From: Novosphingobium sp.
Lineage (GTDB): Bacteria; Pseudomonadota; Alphaproteobacteria; Sphingomonadales; Sphingomonadaceae
DNA: 15,613 nt
Direction: 5' to 3'
Assembly (NCBI GenBank): GCA_021299075.1
Contig: JAJTFU010000165.1
Coordinates: 5,746-21,358, forward strand
Positions 1-7,126 of this stretch are shown in pieces. The position numbers and the translations under genes are program-made. The notes beneath the pieces are model-generated. The model worked only from the letters and a program-made list of their open reading frames with translations, was not told the DNA's origin and made no database searches. Numbering within the stretch: the first letter of the stretch is position 1; each line of letters begins with the position of its first letter.

Positions 1-877
1 AGAAAACGAAGCTCTTGTTCTCGCGCATCAGCGCGTTCCCGGCCTCGGGCTGCTCACGCACGTACTGCATGATGCCCTGCATCGAGCCAGAATATTGCCC
101 CGGCAGCGTGCCGAGCAGCCCGCGCTGGCGCATGACGCCGCCGATGCCGGTATAGGCATGACCGTTCTGCCCGGCATAGCCAATCCGGATCACCGAGCCA
201 TCGGGCGCACGCAGGCGGCCCGAGCCCTGGATCTGGAGGAAGAACATCTCGACCCGGTCAGCCGCCCAGGCGATCTCCAGGCCCTTGCCCTCCAGCGCTC
301 CGTCATAGATCTGGCCGCGGTCATAATAGGGAACGAACTTGCCGCTTTCGTCATAGCGGCCAAGCGGCATGGTGCCGTTGGCATTGGGCGGCGCATCGCC
401 CGGCTTGGCGCGGACCAGATCAGGCGGCACGGCATAGACCGGCACGTCAAACCCGGGCTGGCGAGTGCGCACCCCGGCGATCTCCGGTTCGTAATAGCCG
501 GTCGCAAAGGCCTTGCCATCGCCGATCTTCACGGCCTCGAAATGCTGGACAAAGAAGCGCTGCGCCTGGCCATCGGGCCATTTGGTTGCTGCCGCGCAGG
601 CCTGTTGCCAGTCGGCTGGCCGGGTCAGGCCGGACGGATCATCGCGCGCCGTCAAGCGCGGGCAGCTCTCACGGAAGGAAGCGAGGGCGGTCGCCGCATC
701 GCTCTGGACAATGCCAAGGCTATCGATTGGGGGGCCGGCCCAGAACCCGGTGGCCAATGCAGTGGTGGCGACGACGCCAGCCGGCGGTTGGACGACACCA
801 GCGGGAGCGGGAATGATCCGGCCGCAACCAGCCAGCAGTGCCAGCCCGGCCAGCGCAGCAATGCCCCGCCGCCGCAT
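1..877 (-). CDS. mltA: Membrane-bound lytic murein transglycosylase A (MltA), 3' end outside window
   Basis: MltA is an outer-membrane lipoprotein that cleaves the MurNAc-GlcNAc bond of peptidoglycan and leaves 1,6-anhydro-MurNAc ends. The 292 visible codons begin with a lipoprotein signal (positive MRRR, hydrophobic stretch, lipobox LLAGC with the lipidated Cys at residue 18). Family motifs follow: GYYEP at about 127-131, QIQGSGRL at about 215-222, and the GYAGQNG...Y block at about 233-242. The C-terminal part, which carries the catalytic Asp in characterised MltA proteins, lies beyond the left edge. The ATG at 877 is chosen because it gives a complete lipoprotein signal; no strong Shine-Dalgarno is visible. 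It begins only 7 bases after the stop of the Tim44-like gene, so the two are almost certainly co-transcribed. No break is seen in the visible part. Confidence 0.93.
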   Translation of the reverse strand, partial: MRRRGIAALAGLALLAGCGRIIPAPAGVVQPPAGVVATTALATGFWAGPPIDSLGIVQSDAATALASFRESCPRLTARDDPSGLTRPADWQQACAAATKWPDGQAQRFFVQHFEAVKIGDGKAFATGYYEPEIAGVRTRQPGFDVPVYAVPPDLVRAKPGDAPPNANGTMPLGRYDESGKFVPYYDRGQIYDGALEGKGLEIAWAADRVEMFFLQIQGSGRLRAPDGSVIRIGYAGQNGHAYTGIGGVMRQRGLLGTLPGQYSGSMQGIMQYVREQPEAGNALMRENKSFVF

Positions 878-884
878 CGGAGAC

Positions 885-1541
885 TCAGGCCTCGTCAGTC
901 TCGTCGAGCAGCCAGTCCGGCGAGGCGGAAGTAACATTGCGGCTGAAGGTCCACAGGTCGCGCGCGTCGACCGCGTCATCAAGCGATCCAGCCACGACCT
1001 GCCCTTCGGCATTGCGCGTGACAGCGGCAATATCGGCGGCAAAGCGCACGGTGATCCGGGCGACCGGCGCTTCAAACGCAGCCGAGACGATCACGGCCTC
1101 TTCGATCCGGATCAGACGGTTGTCCATGGTCTCACCGGCGGCTTCGCGCGCGGCGATCGCGGCAACGAAGCCATCGTAGACATCGCGGTCGCACAGTTCG
1201 CCCAGCGTTTCCTTGTCACCCTTCCAGAAGGCTTCAAGCACCATGCGATAGGCACCCTTGGCACCTTCGACGAAAGCGGTGATATCGAACCGGCGGTCAG
1301 CCGCGGCAATTTCGCGTAGGCCGCGCTCGATCGCCGGGGTCACGCCGGCGACCGGCATGCGGACCGGAGCGGAGCTGCGATCGGCGACTTCGCCAGCCGC
1401 AACACGCGGGGTTTCCGCGGGTCGCGGACCCTGAATCATTTCCTCTTCATGCTCGGCCCGGCGGCCCAGCACGGAATAGAGTCGCAGGCCCAGAAAGGCG
1501 GCGATCATGGCGAGGATGACGATCTCGACGGTCTTGTCCAC
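885..1541 (-). CDS. Tim44-like domain protein, N-terminal membrane anchor
   Basis: A 218-residue protein with one N-terminal transmembrane segment (about residues 4-22, IVILAMIAAFLGLRLYSVLG), a short variable linker rich in Pro/Ala/Glu, and a C-terminal Tim44/TimA-like domain (about 75-205) with typical DITAFVEGAKGAY and FWKGDKETL blocks. In mitochondria Tim44 tethers the import motor. In alphaproteobacteria the homologue is an inner-membrane protein of poorly defined role, often encoded beside mltA and secB, as here. The start is read as GTG at 1541, because it includes the whole membrane segment and has AGGGA nine bases upstream. An internal ATG at 1507 would cut into that segment. The frame stays open much further upstream, but that region overlaps secB on the other strand and codes for nothing recognisable. 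Confidence 0.88.
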   Translation of the reverse strand: MDKTVEIVILAMIAAFLGLRLYSVLGRRAEHEEEMIQGPRPAETPRVAAGEVADRSSAPVRMPVAGVTPAIERGLREIAAADRRFDITAFVEGAKGAYRMVLEAFWKGDKETLGELCDRDVYDGFVAAIAAREAAGETMDNRLIRIEEAVIVSAAFEAPVARITVRFAADIAAVTRNAEGQVVAGSLDDAVDARDLWTFSRNVTSASPDWLLDETDEA

Positions 1542-1781
1542 TTGGCTCAGTCCCTGCCGCAGCAACGCGGCGTTGCAATTCCCTATGCCTAAATAGGTAG
1601 CCAAGACAAATGAACAACGCGTGGATGGCGCTCTGACGGCAATTTTTTGCGGCAAGTGACGCAAGCCGGTCACATCGGCGCAAAATCCTTTGCCGCCGCA
1701 ACCCGGCAATGCTAGGCGCGCGGCCAAATTCCACTCCTTTTCCAGCCGCCAACCCTTTTCCATTCGAAAGTAAGCTGCATC
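1542..1781. promoter_or_regulatory. Divergent intergenic region between the Tim44-like gene and secB
   Basis: This 240-base non-coding spacer must hold the promoters for the minus-strand Tim44-mltA pair and the plus-strand secB-murJ-trpS run. It is locally more A+T rich than its surroundings (runs such as AATTTTTTG near 1640 and AAATAGG near 1590). On the minus strand, TTGTCT near 1605-1610 with ATAGGG 17 bases downstream is a possible but weak promoter. A short CCTA/TAGG inverted repeat lies in the same place. On the plus strand I see no convincing -35/-10 pair, and only a weak purine stretch (GAAAGTAAG) before secB. I see no RNA gene in it. Confidence 0.45.
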
Positions 1782-2300
1782 ATGTCCGACGAAGGCAACA
1801 TCATCACCGACCTTGGCCTTGGTGGCCCCGCCATGAACGGCGCCGACACCGCGCCTGCTGCCGGGATCATCTCGCAGTATGTCAAGGATCTCTCGGTCGA
1901 GAACCCCAACTCGCCGGAAAGCTTCCAGTGGACCGATGCGCCGCAGATCGACGTGCAGTTCAACATCGGCGCCCGCCAGCTGAGCGACGAAGTCAGCGAG
2001 ATCGAGTTGAAGATCGCGCTGAAGTCGATCTGCGAAGCCGGCACGGCCTTCATCATCGACCTGTCCTATTGCGGGCTGCTGGGCATGCGCAATCTGGATG
2101 ACGCGTCGAAGCACGCCTTCACTTATGCCGAAGCACCGCGCATCCTGTTCCCCTTCGCCCGCCGCGTGATCGCGGATGCCGTGCGCGATGCCGGCTTCCC
2201 GCCGCTGCTGCTGGAACCGATCGATTTCAACGGCATCTATCTGCAGCAGCTCGCGGCGCAGCAGGGCGAAGGCGAAGCGGCACCGGCCGGAAACGCCTGA
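1782..2300 (+). CDS. secB: Protein-export chaperone SecB
   Basis: SecB is a cytoplasmic homotetrameric chaperone that keeps preproteins unfolded and delivers them to SecA for export. The 172-residue product matches alphaproteobacterial SecB through its length: the conserved QYVKDLSVENPNSPESFQW segment (about 32-50), DVQFNIGAR, the GTAFIIDLSYCGL core, and the C-terminal EAPRILFPFARR...FPPLLLEPIDF block. The tail after about residue 160 is Glu/Ala/Gly rich, as in related species. It is the first gene of a plus-strand run with murJ and trpS; murJ starts 25 bases after the stop. The ATG at 1782 yields the normal N-terminus (MSDEGNIITDLGL). Confidence 0.96.
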   Translation: MSDEGNIITDLGLGGPAMNGADTAPAAGIISQYVKDLSVENPNSPESFQWTDAPQIDVQFNIGARQLSDEVSEIELKIALKSICEAGTAFIIDLSYCGLLGMRNLDDASKHAFTYAEAPRILFPFARRVIADAVRDAGFPPLLLEPIDFNGIYLQQLAAQQGEGEAAPAGNA

Positions 2301-2325
2301 TCGCTAACGGGGCGGGGGCAATAGC

Positions 2326-3897
2326 GTGAGTCTGATCCGCAACGTTGGCACGATTGGCGGGCTGACGGCGATCAGCCGCGTCTTCGGCTTTGCCCGCGAC
2401 ATGCTGCTGGCGCGGGTGCTGGGCGCTGGCGGCGTGGCCGACGCTTGGCAACTCGCGTTCCAGTTACCCAACATCTTTCGCCGCCTGTTTGCGGAAGGGG
2501 CCTTTGCCTCGGCCTTCGTGCCGCTGTTCAACCAGCGCATGACGAACGACGGCGACATTTCCGACGCGCGTGCGTTCGCCAATCAGATGCTGGCCGTGCT
2601 GATCCCGATCCTGATCGTGTTCTCGGCGCTACTGCTCATCGTAATGCCCTGGGTGATGGGCCTGTTCGCCAGCGATACGCTCGCCGCGGACACCGAAAGG
2701 TTCGATCTGGCCGTGCTGATGGCGCGGATCGCCTTCCCCTATTTGGCCTTGATGAGCGTCGCAACGCTGCTGGCAGCCATCCTCAATTCGCTGTCGCGCT
2801 TCGCCGCCGCAGCGGCTGCACCGATCCTGCTTAACCTCTGCCTGATCGGTGCACTGGTGCTGGGGGCAATGGGCGGAACGGACGAAGCTGCCAAGCAGGT
2901 TACCGGCACTTACCTGGCGGTTTCGGTTTCGCTCTCCGGGCTGCTGCAGCTGATCTGGCTCTACGTTTGGGTCCGCCAGGCCCAGTTCCGGCTGGGACTT
3001 CAGCGCCCGCGACTGACCCCAGGTGTGCGCGAGTTTGGCAAGCTCGTACTGCCCGCGGTGTTCGGGGCTGGCGTCTATCAGATCAGCCGGTTCATCGACC
3101 TGTTTTTCATCGCCACGCTGCCCGACAAGAGCATCAGCTTCCTGAGCTATGCCGACCGGCTCAACCAGCTGCCGATGGGGATCATCGGCATCGCCCTGGG
3201 CACGGCTATCCTGCCCGCACTGTCGCGCTTTATCGCCCAGGATGACCGCGACAGCGCCTTCCGATTGCAGAGCAATGCCTTCGAATTGGCCATGCTGCTG
3301 ACTGTGCCGGCGGCAGTGGCGCTCTATGTAGCCGGCCCGGCGATCACGACCGCATTCTATGTGGGTGGGGCCTTTACTCTGGCCGATGGCCTGGCGACTG
3401 GCGCGGTCGTCGGCGGGTTGGTCGTGGGCCTGCCGGCCTATGTTCTGGTCAAGGTGCTGGTGCCCAACTATTTCGCGCGCAAGGATACCCGCACCCCGGT
3501 GATCACCGCCGCTTGCTCACTGTTGATCAACATCGGCCTCAACCTGCTGCTGGTACCGCGGCTCGGGATCGTGGGGCTGGCGCTGGGCGGCTCGTTGGCA
3601 GCTTGGGCCAATGCGGCCATGCTCTATGGCGTGCTGCACCGCCGCGGTCATTATCACCTCACTGCCCAGGTTTCGGGACGGATTGCCCGGATCATGCTGG
3701 CCGCCGCCCTGATGGGAGCGGCGTTGTGGTTCGCCTTGCCACTCGCCGGCGATGCATTTCATGGCGCTCCGCTTGAACGAATTGTGGCGGTCTTGGCGGT
3801 CGTCGGCCTGGGCCTGATCGTCTTTTTTGGCAGCGCCTGGGCCGTGGGCGTTGTCAATCGCGACACAATCGGTCAGTTGCGCCGCCGTCAGCTTTGA
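2326..3897 (+). CDS. murJ: Lipid II flippase MurJ (MviN)
   Basis: MurJ flips the lipid-linked peptidoglycan precursor lipid II across the inner membrane. The 523-residue product is a multi-spanning MOP-superfamily protein of normal length, with about 14 hydrophobic helices. Residues known to matter in E. coli MurJ sit at the same positions: R18 and R24 (SRVFGFARD), and R52, R53 and E57 (NIFRRLFAEGAF). Further family blocks are RFIDLFFIATLP...YADRLNQLP and LVKVLVPNYFARKDTRTP. The start is GTG at 2326, preceded by a GGGGCGGGGGC stretch, and it gives the standard N-terminus MSLIRNVGTIGG. It lies 25 bases behind secB and 11 bases ahead of trpS, consistent with one transcript. No break is seen. 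Confidence 0.95.
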   Translation: MSLIRNVGTIGGLTAISRVFGFARDMLLARVLGAGGVADAWQLAFQLPNIFRRLFAEGAFASAFVPLFNQRMTNDGDISDARAFANQMLAVLIPILIVFSALLLIVMPWVMGLFASDTLAADTERFDLAVLMARIAFPYLALMSVATLLAAILNSLSRFAAAAAAPILLNLCLIGALVLGAMGGTDEAAKQVTGTYLAVSVSLSGLLQLIWLYVWVRQAQFRLGLQRPRLTPGVREFGKLVLPAVFGAGVYQISRFIDLFFIATLPDKSISFLSYADRLNQLPMGIIGIALGTAILPALSRFIAQDDRDSAFRLQSNAFELAMLLTVPAAVALYVAGPAITTAFYVGGAFTLADGLATGAVVGGLVVGLPAYVLVKVLVPNYFARKDTRTPVITAACSLLINIGLNLLLVPRLGIVGLALGGSLAAWANAAMLYGVLHRRGHYHLTAQVSGRIARIMLAAALMGAALWFALPLAGDAFHGAPLERIVAVLAVVGLGLIVFFGSAWAVGVVNRDTIGQLRRRQL

Positions 3898-3908
3898 AGG
3901 TTTGAGAT

Positions 3909-4836
3909 ATGCGCGTCGTTTCCGGTATCCAGCCCACGGGCAACCTGCACCTTGGCAATTACCTGGGCGCGATCCGCAACTGGGTGCGGATGCAGGATGA
4001 CGTGACTGCGGGCGGCGGCCAGTGTCTCTATTTCCTGGCCGATCTCCACGCCATTTCGCAGCCGCACGTGCCCGCTGAGCTGGCTTCGAACACGCGCGAG
4101 ATGGTCGCCGCACTGGTCGCCTGCGGGATCGATCCCGATCGCTCGGTCCTGTTCAATCAGGCCCAGGTGCCCCAGCATGCCGAGCTGCAGTGGCTGCTCA
4201 ACGGTACGGCCCGGATGGGCTGGCTCAACCGCATGACGCAGTGGAAGGACAAGGCTGGCAAGAACCGCGAAGGAGCCTCGGTCGCGCTGTTCACTTATCC
4301 GGTGCTCCAAGCCGCCGACGTCCTGCTCTATCAGGCCACCCACGTGCCGGTGGGCGAGGACCAGAAGCAGCACCTCGAGCTGGCGCGCGACATCGCGCAG
4401 AAGTTCAACAACGATTTCGGCGCCGGGGAAGAGGTCTTCACCCTGCCCGATCCGATCATTCCGGCCGAAGCCGCGCGAATCATGTCGCTGCGCGATGGCT
4501 CGGCCAAGATGAGCAAGTCCGATCCTTCGGACATGAGCCGGATCAACCTGACCGACGATGCCGAGACGATCATGACCAAGGTCAAGAAAGCCAAGACCGA
4601 TCCCGAACCCCTCCCCAGCGACAAGGGCGGGCTGGAAGGGCGGCCCGAGGCGGCCAACCTGGTCGGGATCTATGCCGCCATGTCGGGTGAGAGCCAGGAC
4701 GCGGTCCCGCTTCGTCGAACTGCGCCAGGACCGCGCCGCGCTTGACGCGATCCTGCGCAAGGGCGCGGAGAAGGCGCGAGCGCTGGCCGTACCGACGCTG
4801 GAAAAGGTCTACGCCGCGCTGGGATTGGTACGCTAA
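3909..4836 (+). pseudogene. trpS: Tryptophanyl-tRNA synthetase, broken by an internal deletion/frameshift near 4700
   Basis: TrpRS charges tRNA-Trp with tryptophan in the cytoplasm. The first frame starts at ATG 3909 and carries the class I signatures: the HIGH-type PTGNLHLGNY (residues 9-18), the QAADVLLYQ and HVPVGEDQKQH blocks, and the KMSKS loop at 200-204. Normal similarity ends at about residue 265 (MSGESQDAV, near 4706). The frame then runs into unrelated residues and stops at 4745. From 4708, in the next frame, the authentic C-terminus resumes (RFVELRQDR...LEKVYAALGLVR) and ends at TAA 4836. Upstream and downstream parts sum to about 309 residues, against about 335-340 in intact homologues, so roughly 25-35 codons are missing as well as the frame. 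TrpRS is normally essential, so an assembly or consensus fault is plausible; otherwise a second trpS must exist elsewhere. Confidence 0.88.
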
Positions 4837-4852
4837 CGGTCTGTCGCTATTC

Positions 4853-4873
4853 AAGCACGATTAAGCCGTGCTT
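4853..4873 (+). terminator. Weak hairpin after trpS
   Basis: A 7-bp perfect inverted repeat (AAGCACG / CGTGCTT) with a 7-base loop lies 17 bases after the trpS stop. It has no U-tract (CCTTACC follows), so it is a poor intrinsic terminator. It could slow transcription or protect the 3' end of the secB-murJ-trpS message. It may equally be chance. Confidence 0.3.
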
Positions 4874-4954
4874 CCTTACCTGCGCGGCAATGCTAACCTT
4901 TGCTCTGGTCCGTGTGCTGATTCGCGGCGGGCCGGTTTTTGGAGTTCCGGGTCC

Positions 4955-5632
4955 ATGTCGCACATGAACAATTCGCCATTTGCCAGGCTTAAGCTGGCGG
5001 TGGTGCCGCTGCTCCTGCTCGCGCTCAGCGCCTGCGCTTCCAATTTCAACAGCCAGGTCACCCGCTTTGCCAGCCAGTTGCCGGCGCCGCAGGGCCAGAC
5101 CTTCGCCGTCGTCGCCGATGATCCGGCGCTGGCTGGTGGGCTGGAGTTTGCGCAATATGCCCGCCTGGTCGAAGACCGGATGGGCGCACTCGGCTATCGC
5201 CCGGCCCCGCCCGAGGCTGCCACGCTGCTGGTGCGGTTCGACTATGGTGTCGACAAGGGCCGCGAACGCGTCCGCCGCAACGCCTTTGTCGATCCCTTCT
5301 GGTCTGATTGGTACGGCCCGCGCGGCTACTGGGGCTATGGCCGCCGCGGTTTCTACCGCCCGACCTCGGTCTGGGGCTATGGCTGGTATGATCCTTGGTT
5401 CGATGGCGGCGTGGAAAGCTACACGGTCTATACCAGCGGGATCAGCCTGAAGATCGATCGCAAGGCCGATGGCCAGCGCCTGTTCGAAGGCAAGGCCGAA
5501 GCCGCCTCGCTCTCCAACCGCCTGCAATACCTGGTCCCGAACCTGGTCGAGGCGATGTTCACGGACTTCCCGGGCAATTCCGGGGAAACCGTTCGGATCT
5601 CGGTTGCGCCGGAGAAGAAGCGGCGCAATTAA
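4955..5632 (+). CDS. DUF4136-type lipoprotein
   Basis: A 225-residue predicted lipoprotein. The signal ends in the lipobox LSAC with Cys27 as the acylation site. The mature part resembles the DUF4136 family of Gram-negative envelope lipoproteins: an N-terminal segment with SQVTRFASQLPAPQGQTFAV, then EFAQYARLVEDRMGALGYR, then LLVRFDYGV. A Gly/Tyr/Trp-rich stretch at about 125-155 (repeated GYWGYG, WGYGWY) is followed by a beta-rich C-terminus (YTVYTSGISLKI, LFEGKAEAAS, MFTDFPGNSGETVRI). The function of the family is unknown. The ATG at 4955 was chosen because GGAG at 4941-4944 precedes it and the signal peptide is then compact; the open frame extends upstream to 4868 without signal-peptide features. 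It sits alone between trpS and a strong terminator. Confidence 0.85.
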   Translation: MSHMNNSPFARLKLAVVPLLLLALSACASNFNSQVTRFASQLPAPQGQTFAVVADDPALAGGLEFAQYARLVEDRMGALGYRPAPPEAATLLVRFDYGVDKGRERVRRNAFVDPFWSDWYGPRGYWGYGRRGFYRPTSVWGYGWYDPWFDGGVESYTVYTSGISLKIDRKADGQRLFEGKAEAASLSNRLQYLVPNLVEAMFTDFPGNSGETVRISVAPEKKRRN

Positions 5633-5649
5633 GGTAGCAACACCGAGTG

Positions 5650-5678
5650 GGCGGGCCTGGCGACAGGCCCGCCTTTTT
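5650..5678 (+). terminator. Intrinsic (rho-independent) terminator
   Basis: A perfect 10-bp stem (GGCGGGCCTG / CAGGCCCGCC) with a GCGA tetraloop is followed directly by five T residues. It begins 18 bases after the stop of the DUF4136 lipoprotein gene and ends 36 bases before the next start. It is the clearest terminator in the window and separates the lipoprotein gene from the secreted protein gene at 5715. Confidence 0.93.
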
Positions 5679-5714
5679 CGTTGGTGATCAGACATTTCAT
5701 GGTATGTTTCAGCT

Positions 5715-6659
5715 ATGGAACACACCCGCCGCTTGTCCGCCACGAGCAAGGCCAGCCTGGCCTGGATTGGTGCCCTGACGCTTCTGGCCACTGGCCCTGT
5801 TGAGGCTAGCTCGCCCCCGGTCGATCCCTCGATCGTGGTAGAGGGTCAGCGCCAGACCCCCGAGGAAATCCGCCGGGCCGCGCGCGAATTCGTCCGCAAA
5901 TCCGGCATCGCCCAGGGCCAGATCCCGGCTGCGCGCTGGCGCAATCCAGTCTGCGCCAAGATCGTCGGGCTGCATGGCAAGCCGGCCGAGCTGGTCCGTG
6001 CCAAGTTTGAGGCTGAGGCCAAGGCCGCCGGTGTGCCGCTGGCCCGGCCGGGCTGCACCGGCAATCTGGCGATCGTTTTTACCGATGACGGCGCAGCAGT
6101 CGCGCGCGCGATCGGACGCAAGGATCCGCGCCGCACCGCCGATGTCCCGATGCCAACCTTGCGGGCCATCTATCAGGGTGATGCCCCGGTCCGATGGTGG
6201 TACGCAGTGGGCGAAAGCAGCACCTCGGGTGTCTCAGCCGGGACCGCCGAACTGCCCTGGACCGGCGGCAATGCCGAGGGCGGTGGATCGGCCATACCCA
6301 GCAACGGCAACAACACCTTGCTGCGGCACAACGGCTCAAGCCTTGTCAGCACCCTGGTCGAACGCGGAATCACGCAGGCGACGGTAATCGTTGATGTGAA
6401 TGCCGCCACCGGGAAGACACTCGATGCAGTCGCGGCCTATGTCGCAATGGTCGCGCTGGCCGAAGTGCGACCGCGCAGCGACCGGTCTCCGCTTTCGATC
6501 CTCAGCCTGTTCGAACCGGAGAGCAGCGTTGCCGATCTGTCCGAGCGCGATCGCGACCTGCTGCACACGCTCTATCGCCTGCCGCTCGATCGCACCGCGC
6601 TCAACCAGCGTAGTCGGCTGAGCCGGGGCGTGGCGGCAGCGGAGTTGGCCGACGATTAA
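5715..6659 (+). CDS. Secreted protein of unknown function, sphingomonad-type family
   Basis: A 314-residue protein with a long N-terminal signal-peptide-like region (hydrophobic about 14-27, cleavage probably after VEASS). The mature protein has RWRNPVCAKIVGL near 75-87, PGCTGNLAIVFTDDG near 110-125, VRWWYAVGESSTSGVS near 160-175, a Gly/Asn/Ser-rich loop (190-205), SSLVSTLVERGITQATVIVD near 208-227, and a C-terminal DRDLLHTLYRLPLDR block near 280-294. I recognise this arrangement as a family common in sphingomonads and usually annotated hypothetical. I cannot assign a function: no zinc-binding HExxH or other catalytic signature is visible. Two conserved-looking Cys residues flank the first domain and could form a disulfide. 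No clear Shine-Dalgarno precedes ATG 5715, and no in-frame start lies just upstream. Its TAA overlaps the dut stop codon on the other strand. Confidence 0.8.
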   Translation: MEHTRRLSATSKASLAWIGALTLLATGPVEASSPPVDPSIVVEGQRQTPEEIRRAAREFVRKSGIAQGQIPAARWRNPVCAKIVGLHGKPAELVRAKFEAEAKAAGVPLARPGCTGNLAIVFTDDGAAVARAIGRKDPRRTADVPMPTLRAIYQGDAPVRWWYAVGESSTSGVSAGTAELPWTGGNAEGGGSAIPSNGNNTLLRHNGSSLVSTLVERGITQATVIVDVNAATGKTLDAVAAYVAMVALAEVRPRSDRSPLSILSLFEPESSVADLSERDRDLLHTLYRLPLDRTALNQRSRLSRGVAAAELADD

Positions 6660-7126
6660 GCCTTGAGGCTGACGACTCCGCCGGTCGAACCGAACCCGCC
6701 GGCCCCGCGTGCGGTTTCATCAAGGCTGTCCACTTCCACCCAGCTGGCCCGCGTCACCGGGGCGAGCACCAGCTGCGCCACCCGGTCACCGCGGCGGATC
6801 GCGAAGTCTTCCTGGCCGTGGTTGATCAGGATCACCTTCAGCTCGCCGCGATAGTCGCTGTCGATCGTACCAGGGGTGTTGGGCACGGTGATCCCGTGCT
6901 TGAGCGCCAGGCCCGAACGCGGCCGCACCTGGATTTCGAACCCTTCGGGGATCGCCATGGCCAGGCCGGTCGCCACGGCATGGCGGGCACCAGGCGCAAT
7001 CGTCACGTCCTCGGCCGAAACCACGTCCATCCCGGCCGCGCCGCCGGTCGCGTAGGCCGGCAGCTCGAGTCCTTCCCCGTGCGGCAGACGCATCACCGCA
7101 ACCGGGACATCATCCATTGAGGGCAT
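6656..7126 (-). CDS. dut: Deoxyuridine 5'-triphosphate nucleotidohydrolase (dUTPase)
   Basis: Dut hydrolyses dUTP to dUMP and pyrophosphate in the cytoplasm, keeping uracil out of DNA and supplying dUMP for thymidylate synthesis. The trimeric dUTPase motifs appear in order: GMDVVSAED (motif 1), PRSGLALKHG (2), NTPGTIDSDYRGE (3, with the catalytic Asp), RRGDRVAQLVL (4) and the C-terminal RGAGGFGSTG (5) that closes over the active site. Length (156 residues) is normal. The start is ambiguous between ATG 7126 and ATG 7117. I favour 7126 because a GAAAGA stretch stands about 7 bases upstream, while 7117 has no purine stretch at useful distance. Either start overlaps the end of coaBC, a coupling that fits the coaBC-dut order common in bacteria. 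Confidence 0.95.
   Translation of the reverse strand: MPSMDDVPVAVMRLPHGEGLELPAYATGGAAGMDVVSAEDVTIAPGARHAVATGLAMAIPEGFEIQVRPRSGLALKHGITVPNTPGTIDSDYRGELKVILINHGQEDFAIRRGDRVAQLVLAPVTRASWVEVDSLDETARGAGGFGSTGGVVSLKA

Noticed and set aside
95..1319. Overlapping plus-strand open frames opposite mltA and the Tim44-like gene
   Set aside because: The minus-strand translations match known families in order and with signals; the plus-strand frames have no such support.
1542..2114. Upstream extension of the Tim44-like frame on the minus strand
   Set aside because: It lies antisense to secB and encodes no membrane anchor or known motif; GTG 1541 with AGGGA upstream gives the family-like N-terminus.
4868..4954. 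Upstream extension of the DUF4136 lipoprotein to ATG 4868
   Set aside because: It would put 29 extra residues with no signal-peptide character ahead of a complete lipoprotein signal, and GGAG at 4941 points to ATG 4955.
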